This document shows, piece by piece, positions 1 through 9,169 of a stretch of DNA of 27,187 nt. The notes under the pieces are model-generated. The model searched no databases, was not told where the DNA came from, and saw only the letters and a program-made list of their open reading frames with translations. The stretch covers positions 1 through 27,187 of the forward strand of contig JAEDHK010000015.1 of assembly GCA_016297005.1 (NCBI GenBank), given 5' to 3'. Every line of letters begins with the position of its first letter. The stretch's first letter is position 1. This stretch comes from Clostridia bacterium. Its GTDB lineage: Bacteria; Bacillota; Clostridia; Christensenellales; DTU072. A program made the position numbers and the translations under genes.

Positions 1-1
1 C

Positions 2-589
2 AACGCCCTTATCCTTTTTGACGCCGCTTATGAGGCGTTTATTCAAGACGATCTGCCTCGTTCCATTTACGAGATCGAAGGCGCTGACAGATGCGCGGTA
101 GAGTTCTGCTCCTTCTCAAAAACCGCCGGTTTTACCGGAACCAGATGCGGCTATACAGTCGTTCCCAAAAATCTGACATCCTTCGAAATGAGTTTAAATA
201 AAATGTGGCTTCGACGTCAGACAACGAAATTCAACGGCGTTTCTTACGTCACGCAAAGAGGAGCGGAGGCCATCTTCTCCGAAAGCGGCTTAAAACACGT
301 TCGCCAAACAATCGATATCTACCATAATAACGCCAGAATCATGACCGAAACCGTACGCAATGCAGGAATCTGGTTTACCGGCGGCATTAATTCTCCTTAT
401 CTTTGGATCAAATGTCCGAACAATATGAGCTCGTGGGAATACTTCGATTTTCTGCTGAATAATTGTCAAGTCGTCGGAACTCCGGGTAGCGGATTCGGAA
501 AAAACGGAGAAGGCTTCTTCCGCCTTACAGCTTTCAATACGGCCGAAAACACGATCGAAGCTATGAACAGATTGGCAAAAATTTATTAA
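2..589 (+). CDS. dapL: LL-diaminopimelate aminotransferase, 3' part (5' end outside window)
   Basis: This pyridoxal-phosphate enzyme transfers an amino group from glutamate to tetrahydrodipicolinate in one step, making LL-diaminopimelate for lysine and peptidoglycan synthesis. The reading frame is open from base 2 to the TAA stop, so about 195 C-terminal residues are visible and the N-terminal half lies upstream. The motif SFSKTAGFTGTRCGYTVVPK is characteristic of DapL; its lysine (codon 119-121) is the expected Schiff-base residue. Further on, TPGSGFGKNGEGFFRLTAF is the usual C-terminal region with the substrate-carboxylate-binding arginine. An internal ATG at 188 is not the start, because conserved sequence continues upstream of it. 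A hairpin terminator follows. The family call is firm; other class I/II aminotransferases lack this exact lysine context. Confidence 0.93.
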   Translation, partial: NALILFDAAYEAFIQDDLPRSIYEIEGADRCAVEFCSFSKTAGFTGTRCGYTVVPKNLTSFEMSLNKMWLRRQTTKFNGVSYVTQRGAEAIFSESGLKHVRQTIDIYHNNARIMTETVRNAGIWFTGGINSPYLWIKCPNNMSSWEYFDFLLNNCQVVGTPGSGFGKNGEGFFRLTAFNTAENTIEAMNRLAKIY

Positions 590-616
590 TCCGATAAACA
601 AACTTATTTTTCATTT

Positions 617-675
617 AAAAATGTATCGATAGCTACTAATAGAGCAGTATAGTAGCATTCGATACATTTTTTTAT
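617..675 (+). terminator. Rho-independent terminator after dapL
   Basis: An A-run leads into an arm at 621-629 that pairs with 659-667, and an inner arm at 632-638 pairs with 650-656. The two are separated by a two-base mismatch, with an 11-nt loop. A run of seven T follows. The A-run on the other side means it could also work on the opposite strand. Confidence 0.85.
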
Positions 676-703
676 TATTTAGATAAAAAATAATCAAAAC
701 AAG

Positions 704-732
704 TTGAAATGATAATTTTTATATGTTATGAT
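704..732 (+). promoter_or_regulatory. Sigma-A type promoter for the beta-galactosidase operon
   Basis: TTGAAA (704-709) and TATGAT (727-732) are separated by 17 nt, close to the sigma-A consensus. It lies between the dapL terminator and the GH2 start at 768. A GGAG ribosome site is at 753-756. I see no clear operator palindrome. It is the only promoter I recognise ahead of the six-gene run to 10041. Confidence 0.75.
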
Positions 733-767
733 ATAAATATTAAATTATACTTGGAGACATATAAATT

Positions 768-3700
768 ATGTTTAATATATATAACAAAAAAGGCGTTTTC
801 TTTCAAAATGTCCTTCAAAGGCATGCATGCGGTTTTCCGCTGAACGAATCCAATCAACCGAAGACGAAGTTATTGAGCGGAAACTGGAAGTTTAAGTTTT
901 GCAAAAACTACTCAGAAATACCCGCGGATTTTATAAAAGAAGATTTCGATCTTTCGTCATTTGATACGATCAAAGTTCCTTCGGAATGGCAAATACTCGG
1001 TTACGACGTACCTCTTTACGCCAATATTGTCTACCCGTACGAAATATCCAGAAATCCATTTCGCATTCCGCACATCAACGCAAAAATGAATACGGTCGGG
1101 TTATACGCGACTGATTTTATCGTTGATAAAAAATCTGGAGAAACTCGGCTTTATTTCGGCGGCATAAATCCTTCCGGCGAAATCTATCTGAACGGTAAAT
1201 ACGTCGGTTACAGCGAAGACTCGTTCAGCTATCAGGAATACGACGTGACGGGGATCGTAAAGCAGGGTAAAAACAGACTCTGCGTCGTCGTTTATCGTTA
1301 TTGCACGGGTAGCTATCTCGAAGATCAGGACATGTGGCGACTTTCCGGCATTTTCCGCGACGTGTACTTGGTTGAAAACGCCGCGCGCCACATCGAGGAC
1401 GCCTATTATAACTGTAAATTGAACGAATCCTACGATAAAGCCGATATTACTTTGAACGTAAAATACGTATCTCCGGATAAGAGTGCGGAGATCACGGCAA
1501 ATTTGATTGCGCCCGATAACACGGCTACGCCTTTCACAATCAAAACCAATGAAGACGGCAAAGTTACTTTCGTCCTATCTCTGGAAAACAACGTTAAACT
1601 TTGGTCGCATGAAAAACCGAATCTTTATCATATCGAAATTCAACTCAGATCGGGCAACGTGCTAAGCGATAAACGCGTCATTCCTTGCGGTCTGAGAGAA
1701 GTTAAGATCGTACCGATGGAAAACGGAAGAGGTCCTTACATTTTATTGAACGGAAAACCCCTTAAATTCCGTGGCGTCAACAGACATGAATTTCATCCCG
1801 ATTACGGCCATGCTGTACCGGTTGAACTGATAAAAAAAGATCTTGAAATCTGCCTGCATAACAATATTACCGCCATCAGATGCAGCCATTACCCGAATAA
1901 TCATGCTTTCTACGACTTATGCGACGAAATGGGTATTTTAGTTATTGCAGAAACAAATCTCGAAACGCACGGGATGAGCATGTTCTTACCAAAAAGCAGC
2001 AAATATTGGGAGCCACAATGCGTCTATCGTTGCACCAATATGGTTAACGCGCTTCGCAATCATCCGTGTATCGTAAGTTGGTCGCTTGGTAACGAAGCGG
2101 GTTGCGGAAGAGTATTTGTTAACATGAAAAAAGCCATTCTTGCTTTGGATAAATCGCGTTTCATTCATTACGAAGGAGACGTAACGGGCAAGATCAGCGA
2201 CGTCATGAGCGAAATGTATACCCATCAGGAAGTTATGAAAGAGATCGGAAAGGGCGAAAAAAGACACAAGCACGGCGTAAGTCTCGCATACCCCAACGGT
2301 CGCATGTACTCTGTAAAAAAATATAAAGATCTTCCGTTTGTCCAATGCGAATACGCGCACTGCATGGGCAACAGCTTAGGCAACTTTTCCGACTATTGGG
2401 ACGACTTTAAAAAATATGATCGTATTGCCGGCGGCTTTGTCTGGGATTTTGCCGATCAATCAATCAAAAGAACTGATCCGGACGGAACCGTGCGCTGGAC
2501 ATACGGCGGCGATTTCGGCGATAAGCCGAACTTCGGAAACTTCTGTTTTAACGGAATTTTGCGCGCGGACAGATCACCGAACCCGGCGTTTTTTGAAGTA
2601 AAAAAGCAACATCAAATGGTTGACTTTTCTTTGGAAGAACAAGTTTTGCGCTTGAAGAACAATTATATGTTTACCAATTTGAATGAATTCTATTTAAGCG
2701 TTGAATATTATGAAAACGGCGTTCTCGTCGCTACCAATCGTTACGACTTACCTTCCGTTGAAAGCGGCGACTACGCTGAAATAACATTAAATGACGTTCC
2801 GAATACAACACAAGAAACCGTTCTGATCGCGTCTTTAAAATTGACAACCGACGATATTGTTTTGAAGAAAGACGAAACGGTTGCGTATGAACAGTTTATT
2901 TTGCGCAAAAGCGACTTTAATCTGCCGGAACTTGAAGACGACGCTCCCGACGTACAAGAAACAGAGTGGGAGATCTCTGTCAAAAACAGCAACCTCTTGG
3001 TTATATTTGACAAAATGACCGGTGGCTTGACAAGTATTGTTAAAAATGAAAAAGAGATTCTTAAAACCCCGATTTTGCCGAATTTCGTACGCCCTACAAT
3101 CGATAACGACAGTTATAAAATAGCTCCTAAGTTCGTTGCTAATTTTATTAAACGTCCCAACAAATACTTTGTCGCACAGAAAAAGCTGCGCCCGAAAAAG
3201 ATCACGGTAACAAAAGACGACGGGTGTGCGAAAGTAACCATCAACTGGAAATATCCTTATGCAAAATTACTGACGACGACCTATTATATCGGGAAAAACG
3301 GCATTGATTTTTCTATGACCATCAACCCATCTATTGGTATCATACGCTACGGATTTAATTTTGCAACGAGAGAGGATATCAGCGGAATCAAGTTTTACGG
3401 AAAAGGTCCGCACGAAAACTACTGTGATCGCGCTTCGTCCGCGCTTCTGAAAAAATACGAGGGAGTCGCAGAAGATTTCAATCACGAATATCTTTATCCG
3501 CAAGCAAACGGGAATCATACCGAAACTCGCTACCTCGATTTGGGTCCGGAAGATAACGGCGTTATTATTAACGCAATTGAAAAACCGTTTGAGTTTTCCG
3601 TTTTGCCCTATTCCATAGAAAAAATCGAAAAGGCGACGCACTTGCATGAACTCGTAAAAGACGGTTATTATACCGTTAATATCGATGGCAAACAACGCGG

Positions 3701-3800
3701 CGTAGGCGGAGACGGAACGGGTATCGCTTACCTGAAACCGCAATACGACATCCACGCAAAACAGAATTATTCCTTAAAATTCAGATTGACCGTCAAATAG
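768..3800 (+). CDS. lacZ: Glycoside hydrolase family 2 beta-galactosidase (LacZ type)
   Basis: A retaining glycosidase that likely hydrolyses terminal beta-galactosides such as lactose or glycan side chains. At 1010 residues it matches full-length LacZ. The order is a sugar-binding jelly-roll domain (about 40-205), an immunoglobulin-like domain (about 205-310), the TIM barrel from GVNRHEFHPDYG (about 335) to about 620, a second Ig-like domain, and the C-terminal small-chain domain with FDKMTGGLTSI and GKGPHENYCDR. The acid/base glutamate is E443 in SLGNEAG and the nucleophile is E528 in QCEYAHCMGNSLGNF; both are intact. There is no signal peptide, so it should act in the cytoplasm on imported sugar. 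A GGAG site 11 nt upstream supports the start. The gene begins a run of six closely packed genes. Exact substrate cannot be read from sequence. Confidence 0.93.
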   Translation: MFNIYNKKGVFFQNVLQRHACGFPLNESNQPKTKLLSGNWKFKFCKNYSEIPADFIKEDFDLSSFDTIKVPSEWQILGYDVPLYANIVYPYEISRNPFRIPHINAKMNTVGLYATDFIVDKKSGETRLYFGGINPSGEIYLNGKYVGYSEDSFSYQEYDVTGIVKQGKNRLCVVVYRYCTGSYLEDQDMWRLSGIFRDVYLVENAARHIEDAYYNCKLNESYDKADITLNVKYVSPDKSAEITANLIAPDNTATPFTIKTNEDGKVTFVLSLENNVKLWSHEKPNLYHIEIQLRSGNVLSDKRVIPCGLREVKIVPMENGRGPYILLNGKPLKFRGVNRHEFHPDYGHAVPVELIKKDLEICLHNNITAIRCSHYPNNHAFYDLCDEMGILVIAETNLETHGMSMFLPKSSKYWEPQCVYRCTNMVNALRNHPCIVSWSLGNEAGCGRVFVNMKKAILALDKSRFIHYEGDVTGKISDVMSEMYTHQEVMKEIGKGEKRHKHGVSLAYPNGRMYSVKKYKDLPFVQCEYAHCMGNSLGNFSDYWDDFKKYDRIAGGFVWDFADQSIKRTDPDGTVRWTYGGDFGDKPNFGNFCFNGILRADRSPNPAFFEVKKQHQMVDFSLEEQVLRLKNNYMFTNLNEFYLSVEYYENGVLVATNRYDLPSVESGDYAEITLNDVPNTTQETVLIASLKLTTDDIVLKKDETVAYEQFILRKSDFNLPELEDDAPDVQETEWEISVKNSNLLVIFDKMTGGLTSIVKNEKEILKTPILPNFVRPTIDNDSYKIAPKFVANFIKRPNKYFVAQKKLRPKKITVTKDDGCAKVTINWKYPYAKLLTTTYYIGKNGIDFSMTINPSIGIIRYGFNFATREDISGIKFYGKGPHENYCDRASSALLKKYEGVAEDFNHEYLYPQANGNHTETRYLDLGPEDNGVIINAIEKPFEFSVLPYSIEKIEKATHLHELVKDGYYTVNIDGKQRGVGGDGTGIAYLKPQYDIHAKQNYSLKFRLTVK

Positions 3801-3804
3801 TATA

Positions 3805-4923
3805 ATGAAAGGTTTGGTACTGGAGGGAGGCGGAGCAAAAGGCGCCTACCATTGCGGCGCGGTTAAAGCGCTATACGATTCCGGCTACGTATTCGATGGC
3901 GTGGCAGGCACTTCTATCGGCGCCATCAACGCCGCAATGATCGTTCAGGACGGCGGTTACAAAACATTGTGGAAAGCCTGGTCCGAAGTGTCCGCCGCCG
4001 ATATCGCCGGTATATCGCGCGAGCATCTGAACGCGTTGCTGAACAAAAACTTTTCCGTTCAACTTGCCGAATATTGGGCAAAGGAAATCGTTTCCGTATT
4101 AAAGAACGCCGGCGTTCCGACCGACTATCTTTTGTCATTTTTGAAAAAATATATTGATGAAGACAAATTACGATCTTCTTCGATGGACTACGCTCTTGTA
4201 ACGTATTGCTTAACCGATCGTGCTTCTCTTGAACTATTTAAAGAAGATATTCCTACCGGATCCTTACACGAATATATTCTGGCGAGCGCATACTATCCGT
4301 TGTTTCGATTAGATCGATTGGGCGGGAAATATTATCTGGACGGCGGTATACATGATAATTTGCCCATAGGCGTCCTCGCGGCGCGCGGATATGAAGATAT
4401 TATTGCGGTAAGAACCAAATCGCGTCCACCGAGAAGGCCGGTAATCAATCCCGACGTTCGCGTCAGATATATTGTCCCTTCCGAAAAACTCGGTTCGACA
4501 ATCGATCCGTCCGAAGAAAAAATGGAAAAAAACAAAAAAACGGGTTACTTCGACGCCATGAGAATGATAAACGGTTATGCCGGGCAAAAATATTACGTAA
4601 AAAGAGACGGAAAAACAGCCGGTGAAATCCTTTCTCAATTAAGCGATAAAGAGGTCGACGAAATTACGGCGAAAACAAGCGCGACCATGATTTCTTACGG
4701 TCTTCAAACGAACGATCCATCCGACGCCCTTATAGCATATGTAGAACCGCTCGCAACAAGCTTGAAAGCAGAAAAGTTCAAAGTGTACGAAGAAGAGCAA
4801 TACTTTGAAATGCTGAAAGACGCTTTCTTGCCCAAGCGTGAAAGAAATCTTTCCTTTTTTTCAAAATCGAAAGAAAACGAACTATATGAAAAAATCATTC
4901 GCATCCTCAGGAGGCATAAATGA
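3805..4923 (+). CDS. Patatin-like phospholipase (RssA type)
   Basis: A cytoplasmic serine lipid acylhydrolase of the patatin family. The N-terminus holds the glycine-rich oxyanion loop EGGGAKG (residues 7-13). Next comes the nucleophile elbow GTSIG with Ser37, and later the DGG motif YYLDGGIHDN with Asp179, giving the complete Ser-Asp dyad. After about residue 220 the protein extends to 372 residues with a charged, helical C-terminal region that I do not recognise. No signal peptide is present. The start is 4 nt after the GH2 stop and has no Shine-Dalgarno, so translation is probably coupled to the upstream gene. The stop overlaps the next start (ATGA). The substrate is unknown; phospholipids or lysophospholipids are the family precedent. 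Confidence 0.9.
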   Translation: MKGLVLEGGGAKGAYHCGAVKALYDSGYVFDGVAGTSIGAINAAMIVQDGGYKTLWKAWSEVSAADIAGISREHLNALLNKNFSVQLAEYWAKEIVSVLKNAGVPTDYLLSFLKKYIDEDKLRSSSMDYALVTYCLTDRASLELFKEDIPTGSLHEYILASAYYPLFRLDRLGGKYYLDGGIHDNLPIGVLAARGYEDIIAVRTKSRPPRRPVINPDVRVRYIVPSEKLGSTIDPSEEKMEKNKKTGYFDAMRMINGYAGQKYYVKRDGKTAGEILSQLSDKEVDEITAKTSATMISYGLQTNDPSDALIAYVEPLATSLKAEKFKVYEEEQYFEMLKDAFLPKRERNLSFFSKSKENELYEKIIRILRRHK

Positions 4924-6041
4924 GTAAAGAAGTATTTATTGGAAAATTAAAAAAATTATCGCAGCGTTGGTTTATCGACGCGTTCAGCGGAATGGCGTCA
5001 GGCCTGTTTTGCACCTTAATCGCAGGAACGATAATTTCGCAAATCGGTTCTTGGTGCGGAAATAACGTCTTCGGCGCTATTCTCGTTTATTTCGGTTCTG
5101 TGGCTAAGATGTTAATGGGCGCCGGAATCGGCGTCGGCATCGCGTATAAATTGAAAGCCAAGCCGCTCGTTGTTTTCAGTGCGGCCGTAACCGGATTGAT
5201 CGGCGCATTTGCCGGAGGAGCGGTAAGTTCTCTTTGCGCGAACGCACCTTTTACCGCTTTAAAATTCGGCGTTCCCGGCAATCCGATTGGAAGCTATGTA
5301 GTTGCTCTTTTTACAATAGAAATCGCAGGTTTATATGCCGGGAAGACCAAGCTGGACATTGTTCTCGTTCCGCTTGGCATGATTCTTCTTTCGCTTGGCG
5401 GTATTTTTATTGCCTGGCCGTTTATTAAACTTGTGGACTTGATCGGTATCGGTATCGCACTTGCCATTCAAGCGGGTACGGCAGTCAAAATTATCGTCGG
5501 AATATTCGTTGCCGTGATTATGGGCATACTCTTAACGATGCCTACGTCGAGCGCGGCAATCTGGATTGCTATTGCCGCGGCGGTCCCTGCCGAATATGCG
5601 GAAGCGCTTTCCATTGCCGGCGGCGCGGCGGTAGCGGGATGCGCGGCGCACATGATAGGATTCGCCGTGGCTTCTTTTCGGGAAAACAAGTGGGGCGGAC
5701 TGATTTCTCAAGGAATCGGTACAAGTATGCTACAAATACCGAATATCATGAAAAAACCACAAATTATGATTCCCGAGATTGCGGCGAGCGCCGTTTCCGG
5801 TCTTGTTGCCGTCCTGTTTGATCTCAGATGCAACGCAACGGGCGGCGGTATGGGAACGAGCGGTCTGGTCGGCGTCTTCGGAACCATAGCCGAATCCACT
5901 GCCTGGAACGTCCCGACCGTTAATATCGTTCTCGGCGTTATCCTTTGTTTGTTTTTGATTCCCGCCGTCGTAAGTTTCGGCGTAAGCGAACTGATGAGAA
6001 AGAAAAAATGGATCAAATTGGGAGATCAAAAAATTGACTAA
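4920..6041 (+). CDS. PTS EIIC-type integral membrane protein (PTS_EIIC_2-like)
   Basis: A polytopic membrane protein of 373 residues, with roughly nine or ten hydrophobic, glycine- and alanine-rich segments covering most of its length after a short basic N-terminus (SKEVFIGKLKKLSQRWF). The opening FIDAFSGMASGLFCTLIAGTI and the later GIGTSMLQIPNI and NATGGGMGTSGLVG stretches resemble the PTS_EIIC_2 family of standalone EIIC-like proteins. No EIIA, EIIB, HPr or EI gene is nearby, so phosphoenolpyruvate-driven sugar transport is not shown here. An AGGAGG site sits 5 nt before the ATG, the best ribosome site in this operon, and the ATG overlaps the patatin stop. The substrate is unknown. It could be a facilitator or transporter unrelated to sugars. 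Confidence 0.72.
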   Translation: MSKEVFIGKLKKLSQRWFIDAFSGMASGLFCTLIAGTIISQIGSWCGNNVFGAILVYFGSVAKMLMGAGIGVGIAYKLKAKPLVVFSAAVTGLIGAFAGGAVSSLCANAPFTALKFGVPGNPIGSYVVALFTIEIAGLYAGKTKLDIVLVPLGMILLSLGGIFIAWPFIKLVDLIGIGIALAIQAGTAVKIIVGIFVAVIMGILLTMPTSSAAIWIAIAAAVPAEYAEALSIAGGAAVAGCAAHMIGFAVASFRENKWGGLISQGIGTSMLQIPNIMKKPQIMIPEIAASAVSGLVAVLFDLRCNATGGGMGTSGLVGVFGTIAESTAWNVPTVNIVLGVILCLFLIPAVVSFGVSELMRKKKWIKLGDQKID

Positions 6042-8583
6042 GATTCTGCTACTCGATTCCAACAGCCTTATCAATAGGGCATTTTACGCTCTACCTCCGA
6101 TGCAGACGAAAGACGGCGTTTTTACCAACGCCGTATACGGGTACATTTCTATGCTCAATAAGCTGATAAACGAAGAAAAACCGACACATATATGCGCGGT
6201 TTTCGATTGTCACGCAAAGACTTTTCGGCACGCAAAATATGCCGAGTATAAAGCTGGAAGAAAGCCTATGCCGGAAGAACTCGTCATGCAAGTTCCTTTA
6301 TTACAGGATTTGCTGACGAAAATGGGAATAAAAATACTTTTTAAAGAAGGAATAGAGGCGGACGACATCATCGGGACGCTATCTAAGCGATTTAATGAAG
6401 AAACGATTATCGTTTCCGGAGACAGGGACGTCCTGCAACTGGTAGACGACACCACGACCGTTTTTCACACCAAACGCGGCGTTACAGATATCAAAAAATA
6501 TACGCCCGGATTACTACAAGAAGAGGGATTTACGCCCGAACAAATAATCGAATACAAAGCGCTTGCCGGCGACAGTTCCGATAATATTCCCGGATGTAAC
6601 GGCATCGGCGACAAAACGGCAAAGGATCTGTTAACTCGCTTCGGGAGCGTAGAGGGCGTTTATAACAATATCGAAGAGATCAAAGGTAAACTCCGCGAGA
6701 AACTGGAAAGCGACAAGTCCAACGTCTATCTCAGTAAAGATCTTGCCACCATCGAAACTTCGGCAGATATTTCGTGCAATTTAGACGATATTACGTTCGA
6801 CCCGATCTTACCTGATGAAGCCAAAGAATCGATGACGAAATTGGAATTCAAAAATCTCGTTACGCGTTTCGAATATAAAGGAAAAGGGGAGATCAAGCCC
6901 ATTCGGCCGGAGACGGTATTCAGTCGAATTGAAATAGGCTCCTTTGAAGAAGGGAAAAATGCGATTTCACAAATAAAAAAAGGCTCCGTTGTTTCCATTG
7001 ACTATGGTAAAGACGTCTTCATAAGTTACGATCGCACGACAATAAAAATTCCGATTTGCGAGGGGTTATTCGGCGAAGGATTGAGTGAAGACGACGCTCT
7101 TCAACTTATAAAAGAACTGTACGGTAAAGAATATAAAAAAGTATTTTTTGACGCGAAAAAAGAAATGTATAAGTTGTCCGAGCGCGGAGTGGATATCGAG
7201 CCTCCTTACGACGACGTGTTGCTGCAAGCATATCTTATTAATAATACGAAAGTTATTAAAGACGTCCCGAGTCTTTTGATCGACTACGGATTCAAGGGCG
7301 AAAACGTCTCCGAAGACCTACTGGAATTGTATCCGATACTGAGTGAGAAAATCATTGAAAAGAATTTATCCGATCTGTATTTCAATATCGAATTACCCTT
7401 GATACGCTGTCTTTTCGACATGGAAAAAGCAGGACTTACGGTCAATCTGAACGTTTTGAACGAACTGAACGGACAATTATCGTCAGAGATTGAGGACTTG
7501 ACCCAAAAGATATACGAACTCGCCGGAGAAAAAGACTTTAACATCAATTCAAACAAGCAACTTGCCGAAATATTGTTCGGAAAACTTGGTTTGAAAGCCT
7601 CGAAAAAAAATAAGACCGGGTTTTCTGTCAGCGCGGACGTATTGGAAGAGCTCGAACACCCGATCGTTGACGCACTCCTCAGATATCGTCAACTCAGCAA
7701 ACTGAAATCCACTTATATCGAGGGTATGAAGCAGGTCGTAAATAAGGCGACTGGACGGGTGCACACCGACTTTAAGCAATGCCTGACCACTACGGGCAGA
7801 CTGTCGTCAAACGAACCCAATCTGCAAAATATTCCCGTACGAACGGCAGAAGGAAGAGAGATCAGGAAGATGTTTGTGGCGAAGGAAGGCAACGTACTGA
7901 TTTCCGCCGACTATTCTCAAATCGAATTGCGACTCCTTGCGCATTTTTCGCAAGAACCAAATCTGATCGACGCCTATCGGAACGGTTGCGACGTGCACGC
8001 GTTGACCGCGTCAAAAATATTCAAAACGCCCCTCGAAGAAGTGACTTCTTCTATGCGTAGATCGGCAAAAGCCGTTAACTTCGGTATTATATACGGTATT
8101 TCCGGTTTCGGCTTGGCAAAAAACGCCGGTGTAAGCAACAAACAGGCAAAAATTTTCATCGATGAGTACTTTGCTACCTATCCCAAAGTACGAGAATATA
8201 TGAATAAAAACGTCGCTCTTGCAAAACAACAAGGTTATTTGACAACGCTTGCCGGTAGAGTACGGTTTTTTCCGGAGCTTGCTTCGCCACAATACACGAT
8301 ACGAGCTTTCGGCGAACGCGCTGCAATGAATTTCCCGTTGCAGGGGAGCGCAAGCGATATCATCAAAATAGCAATGCTTCGCGTTCACAACGCCTTGAAA
8401 AACGGCGATTTTAAAGCAAAGCTCATTCTTCAAGTTCACGACGAGTTAATCGTTGAAGCTCCGGAAGAGGAGAAAGAAAAAGTGATCGAATTGTTGCGGG
8501 AAAACATGAAAAACGCCGTACGATTAACGATCCCGCTCGACATCGGGATTGCTTGCGGAAAGAACTGGTATGACGCAAAATAA
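6034..8583 (+). CDS. polA: DNA polymerase I
   Basis: Repair and Okazaki-fragment-processing polymerase, 849 residues. The N-terminal 5' nuclease domain (about 1-290) shows EADDIIGTL, SGDRDVLQLV and GDSSDNIPGCNGIGDKTA. The middle 3'-5' exonuclease-like domain (about 310-480) lacks the metal-binding DxE: the equivalent stretch reads SIDYGKD (D323), so proofreading is probably absent, as in several Firmicute relatives. The polymerase domain holds motif A ISADYSQIELR (D626), motif B RRSAKAVNFGIIYG and motif C QVHDELIVE (D803, E804), all intact. The start is TTG, supported by GGGAG about 9 nt upstream and by the 8-nt overlap with the preceding gene; no ATG fits the conserved N-terminus TKILLLDSNSLINRAF. 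It overlaps coaE. Confidence 0.97.
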   Translation: MTKILLLDSNSLINRAFYALPPMQTKDGVFTNAVYGYISMLNKLINEEKPTHICAVFDCHAKTFRHAKYAEYKAGRKPMPEELVMQVPLLQDLLTKMGIKILFKEGIEADDIIGTLSKRFNEETIIVSGDRDVLQLVDDTTTVFHTKRGVTDIKKYTPGLLQEEGFTPEQIIEYKALAGDSSDNIPGCNGIGDKTAKDLLTRFGSVEGVYNNIEEIKGKLREKLESDKSNVYLSKDLATIETSADISCNLDDITFDPILPDEAKESMTKLEFKNLVTRFEYKGKGEIKPIRPETVFSRIEIGSFEEGKNAISQIKKGSVVSIDYGKDVFISYDRTTIKIPICEGLFGEGLSEDDALQLIKELYGKEYKKVFFDAKKEMYKLSERGVDIEPPYDDVLLQAYLINNTKVIKDVPSLLIDYGFKGENVSEDLLELYPILSEKIIEKNLSDLYFNIELPLIRCLFDMEKAGLTVNLNVLNELNGQLSSEIEDLTQKIYELAGEKDFNINSNKQLAEILFGKLGLKASKKNKTGFSVSADVLEELEHPIVDALLRYRQLSKLKSTYIEGMKQVVNKATGRVHTDFKQCLTTTGRLSSNEPNLQNIPVRTAEGREIRKMFVAKEGNVLISADYSQIELRLLAHFSQEPNLIDAYRNGCDVHALTASKIFKTPLEEVTSSMRRSAKAVNFGIIYGISGFGLAKNAGVSNKQAKIFIDEYFATYPKVREYMNKNVALAKQQGYLTTLAGRVRFFPELASPQYTIRAFGERAAMNFPLQGSASDIIKIAMLRVHNALKNGDFKAKLILQVHDELIVEAPEEEKEKVIELLRENMKNAVRLTIPLDIGIACGKNWYDAK

Positions 8584-9169
8584 GAACAAACGAGTCATTG
8601 CCGTAACAGGCGGAATAGGATGCGGTAAAAGCGTCGTCTGCAATCTTTTATCCCGGTACGGGGACGTTTTGTCTTGCGACGAGATCAATCGAGAAATGCT
8701 TCTCGACGCCGACTATATTCGCCGTTTGAAAGAACGTTTTCCGGAAGCTTTAATAAACGGAACACCGGATAAAAGGGCGCTCGCAACGCTTATTTTTAAT
8801 AATAAAGAAAAGAGGGCGGAACTGAACGCAATAGCTCATCCGGAAATTATGAAACGCTTACTGAAAAAAATACAGGAAGCGTCCTCGGACCTTGTTTTCG
8901 TAGAAGTACCGTTACTTGCCGGGACCGATTTTGCCAAGCTCTTCAAAGAAATCATCGTCGTTCATGCCGATGAATACGTTCGTCTGAAACGAATAGCCGA
9001 CAGAGACCATATTACCAAAGCAGAAGCGCAGAAAAGAATCGACGCGCAAAACACGCCTCTTGTATTTTCCGGCGCGATAACGTATTATATAGATAATACC
9101 GGCGATATGGAAACGTTAAACAACAACTGCAAAAATACAATCGAAATAATTCAAAGGAGGATATTATGA
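8570..9169 (+). CDS. coaE: Dephospho-CoA kinase
   Basis: Catalyses the last step of coenzyme A synthesis, the ATP-dependent 3'-phosphorylation of dephospho-CoA, in the cytoplasm. The 199-residue protein starts with the P-loop VTGGIGCGKS (Lys20). It continues with LSCDEINREML, the CoA-binding region around IAHPEIMKRLLKK, VFVEVPLLAGTDFAKLF and RIADRDHITKAEAQKRIDAQ, all typical of CoaE. I chose the ATG at 8570, inside the end of polA, rather than an earlier in-frame codon, because family members begin just before the P-loop strand; a weak GGAAAG site precedes it. In many Firmicutes coaE follows polA, often with mutM between them. Here mutM is missing and the genes overlap by 14 nt. The stop overlaps the next start. 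Confidence 0.94.
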   Translation: MTQNKNKRVIAVTGGIGCGKSVVCNLLSRYGDVLSCDEINREMLLDADYIRRLKERFPEALINGTPDKRALATLIFNNKEKRAELNAIAHPEIMKRLLKKIQEASSDLVFVEVPLLAGTDFAKLFKEIIVVHADEYVRLKRIADRDHITKAEAQKRIDAQNTPLVFSGAITYYIDNTGDMETLNNNCKNTIEIIQRRIL

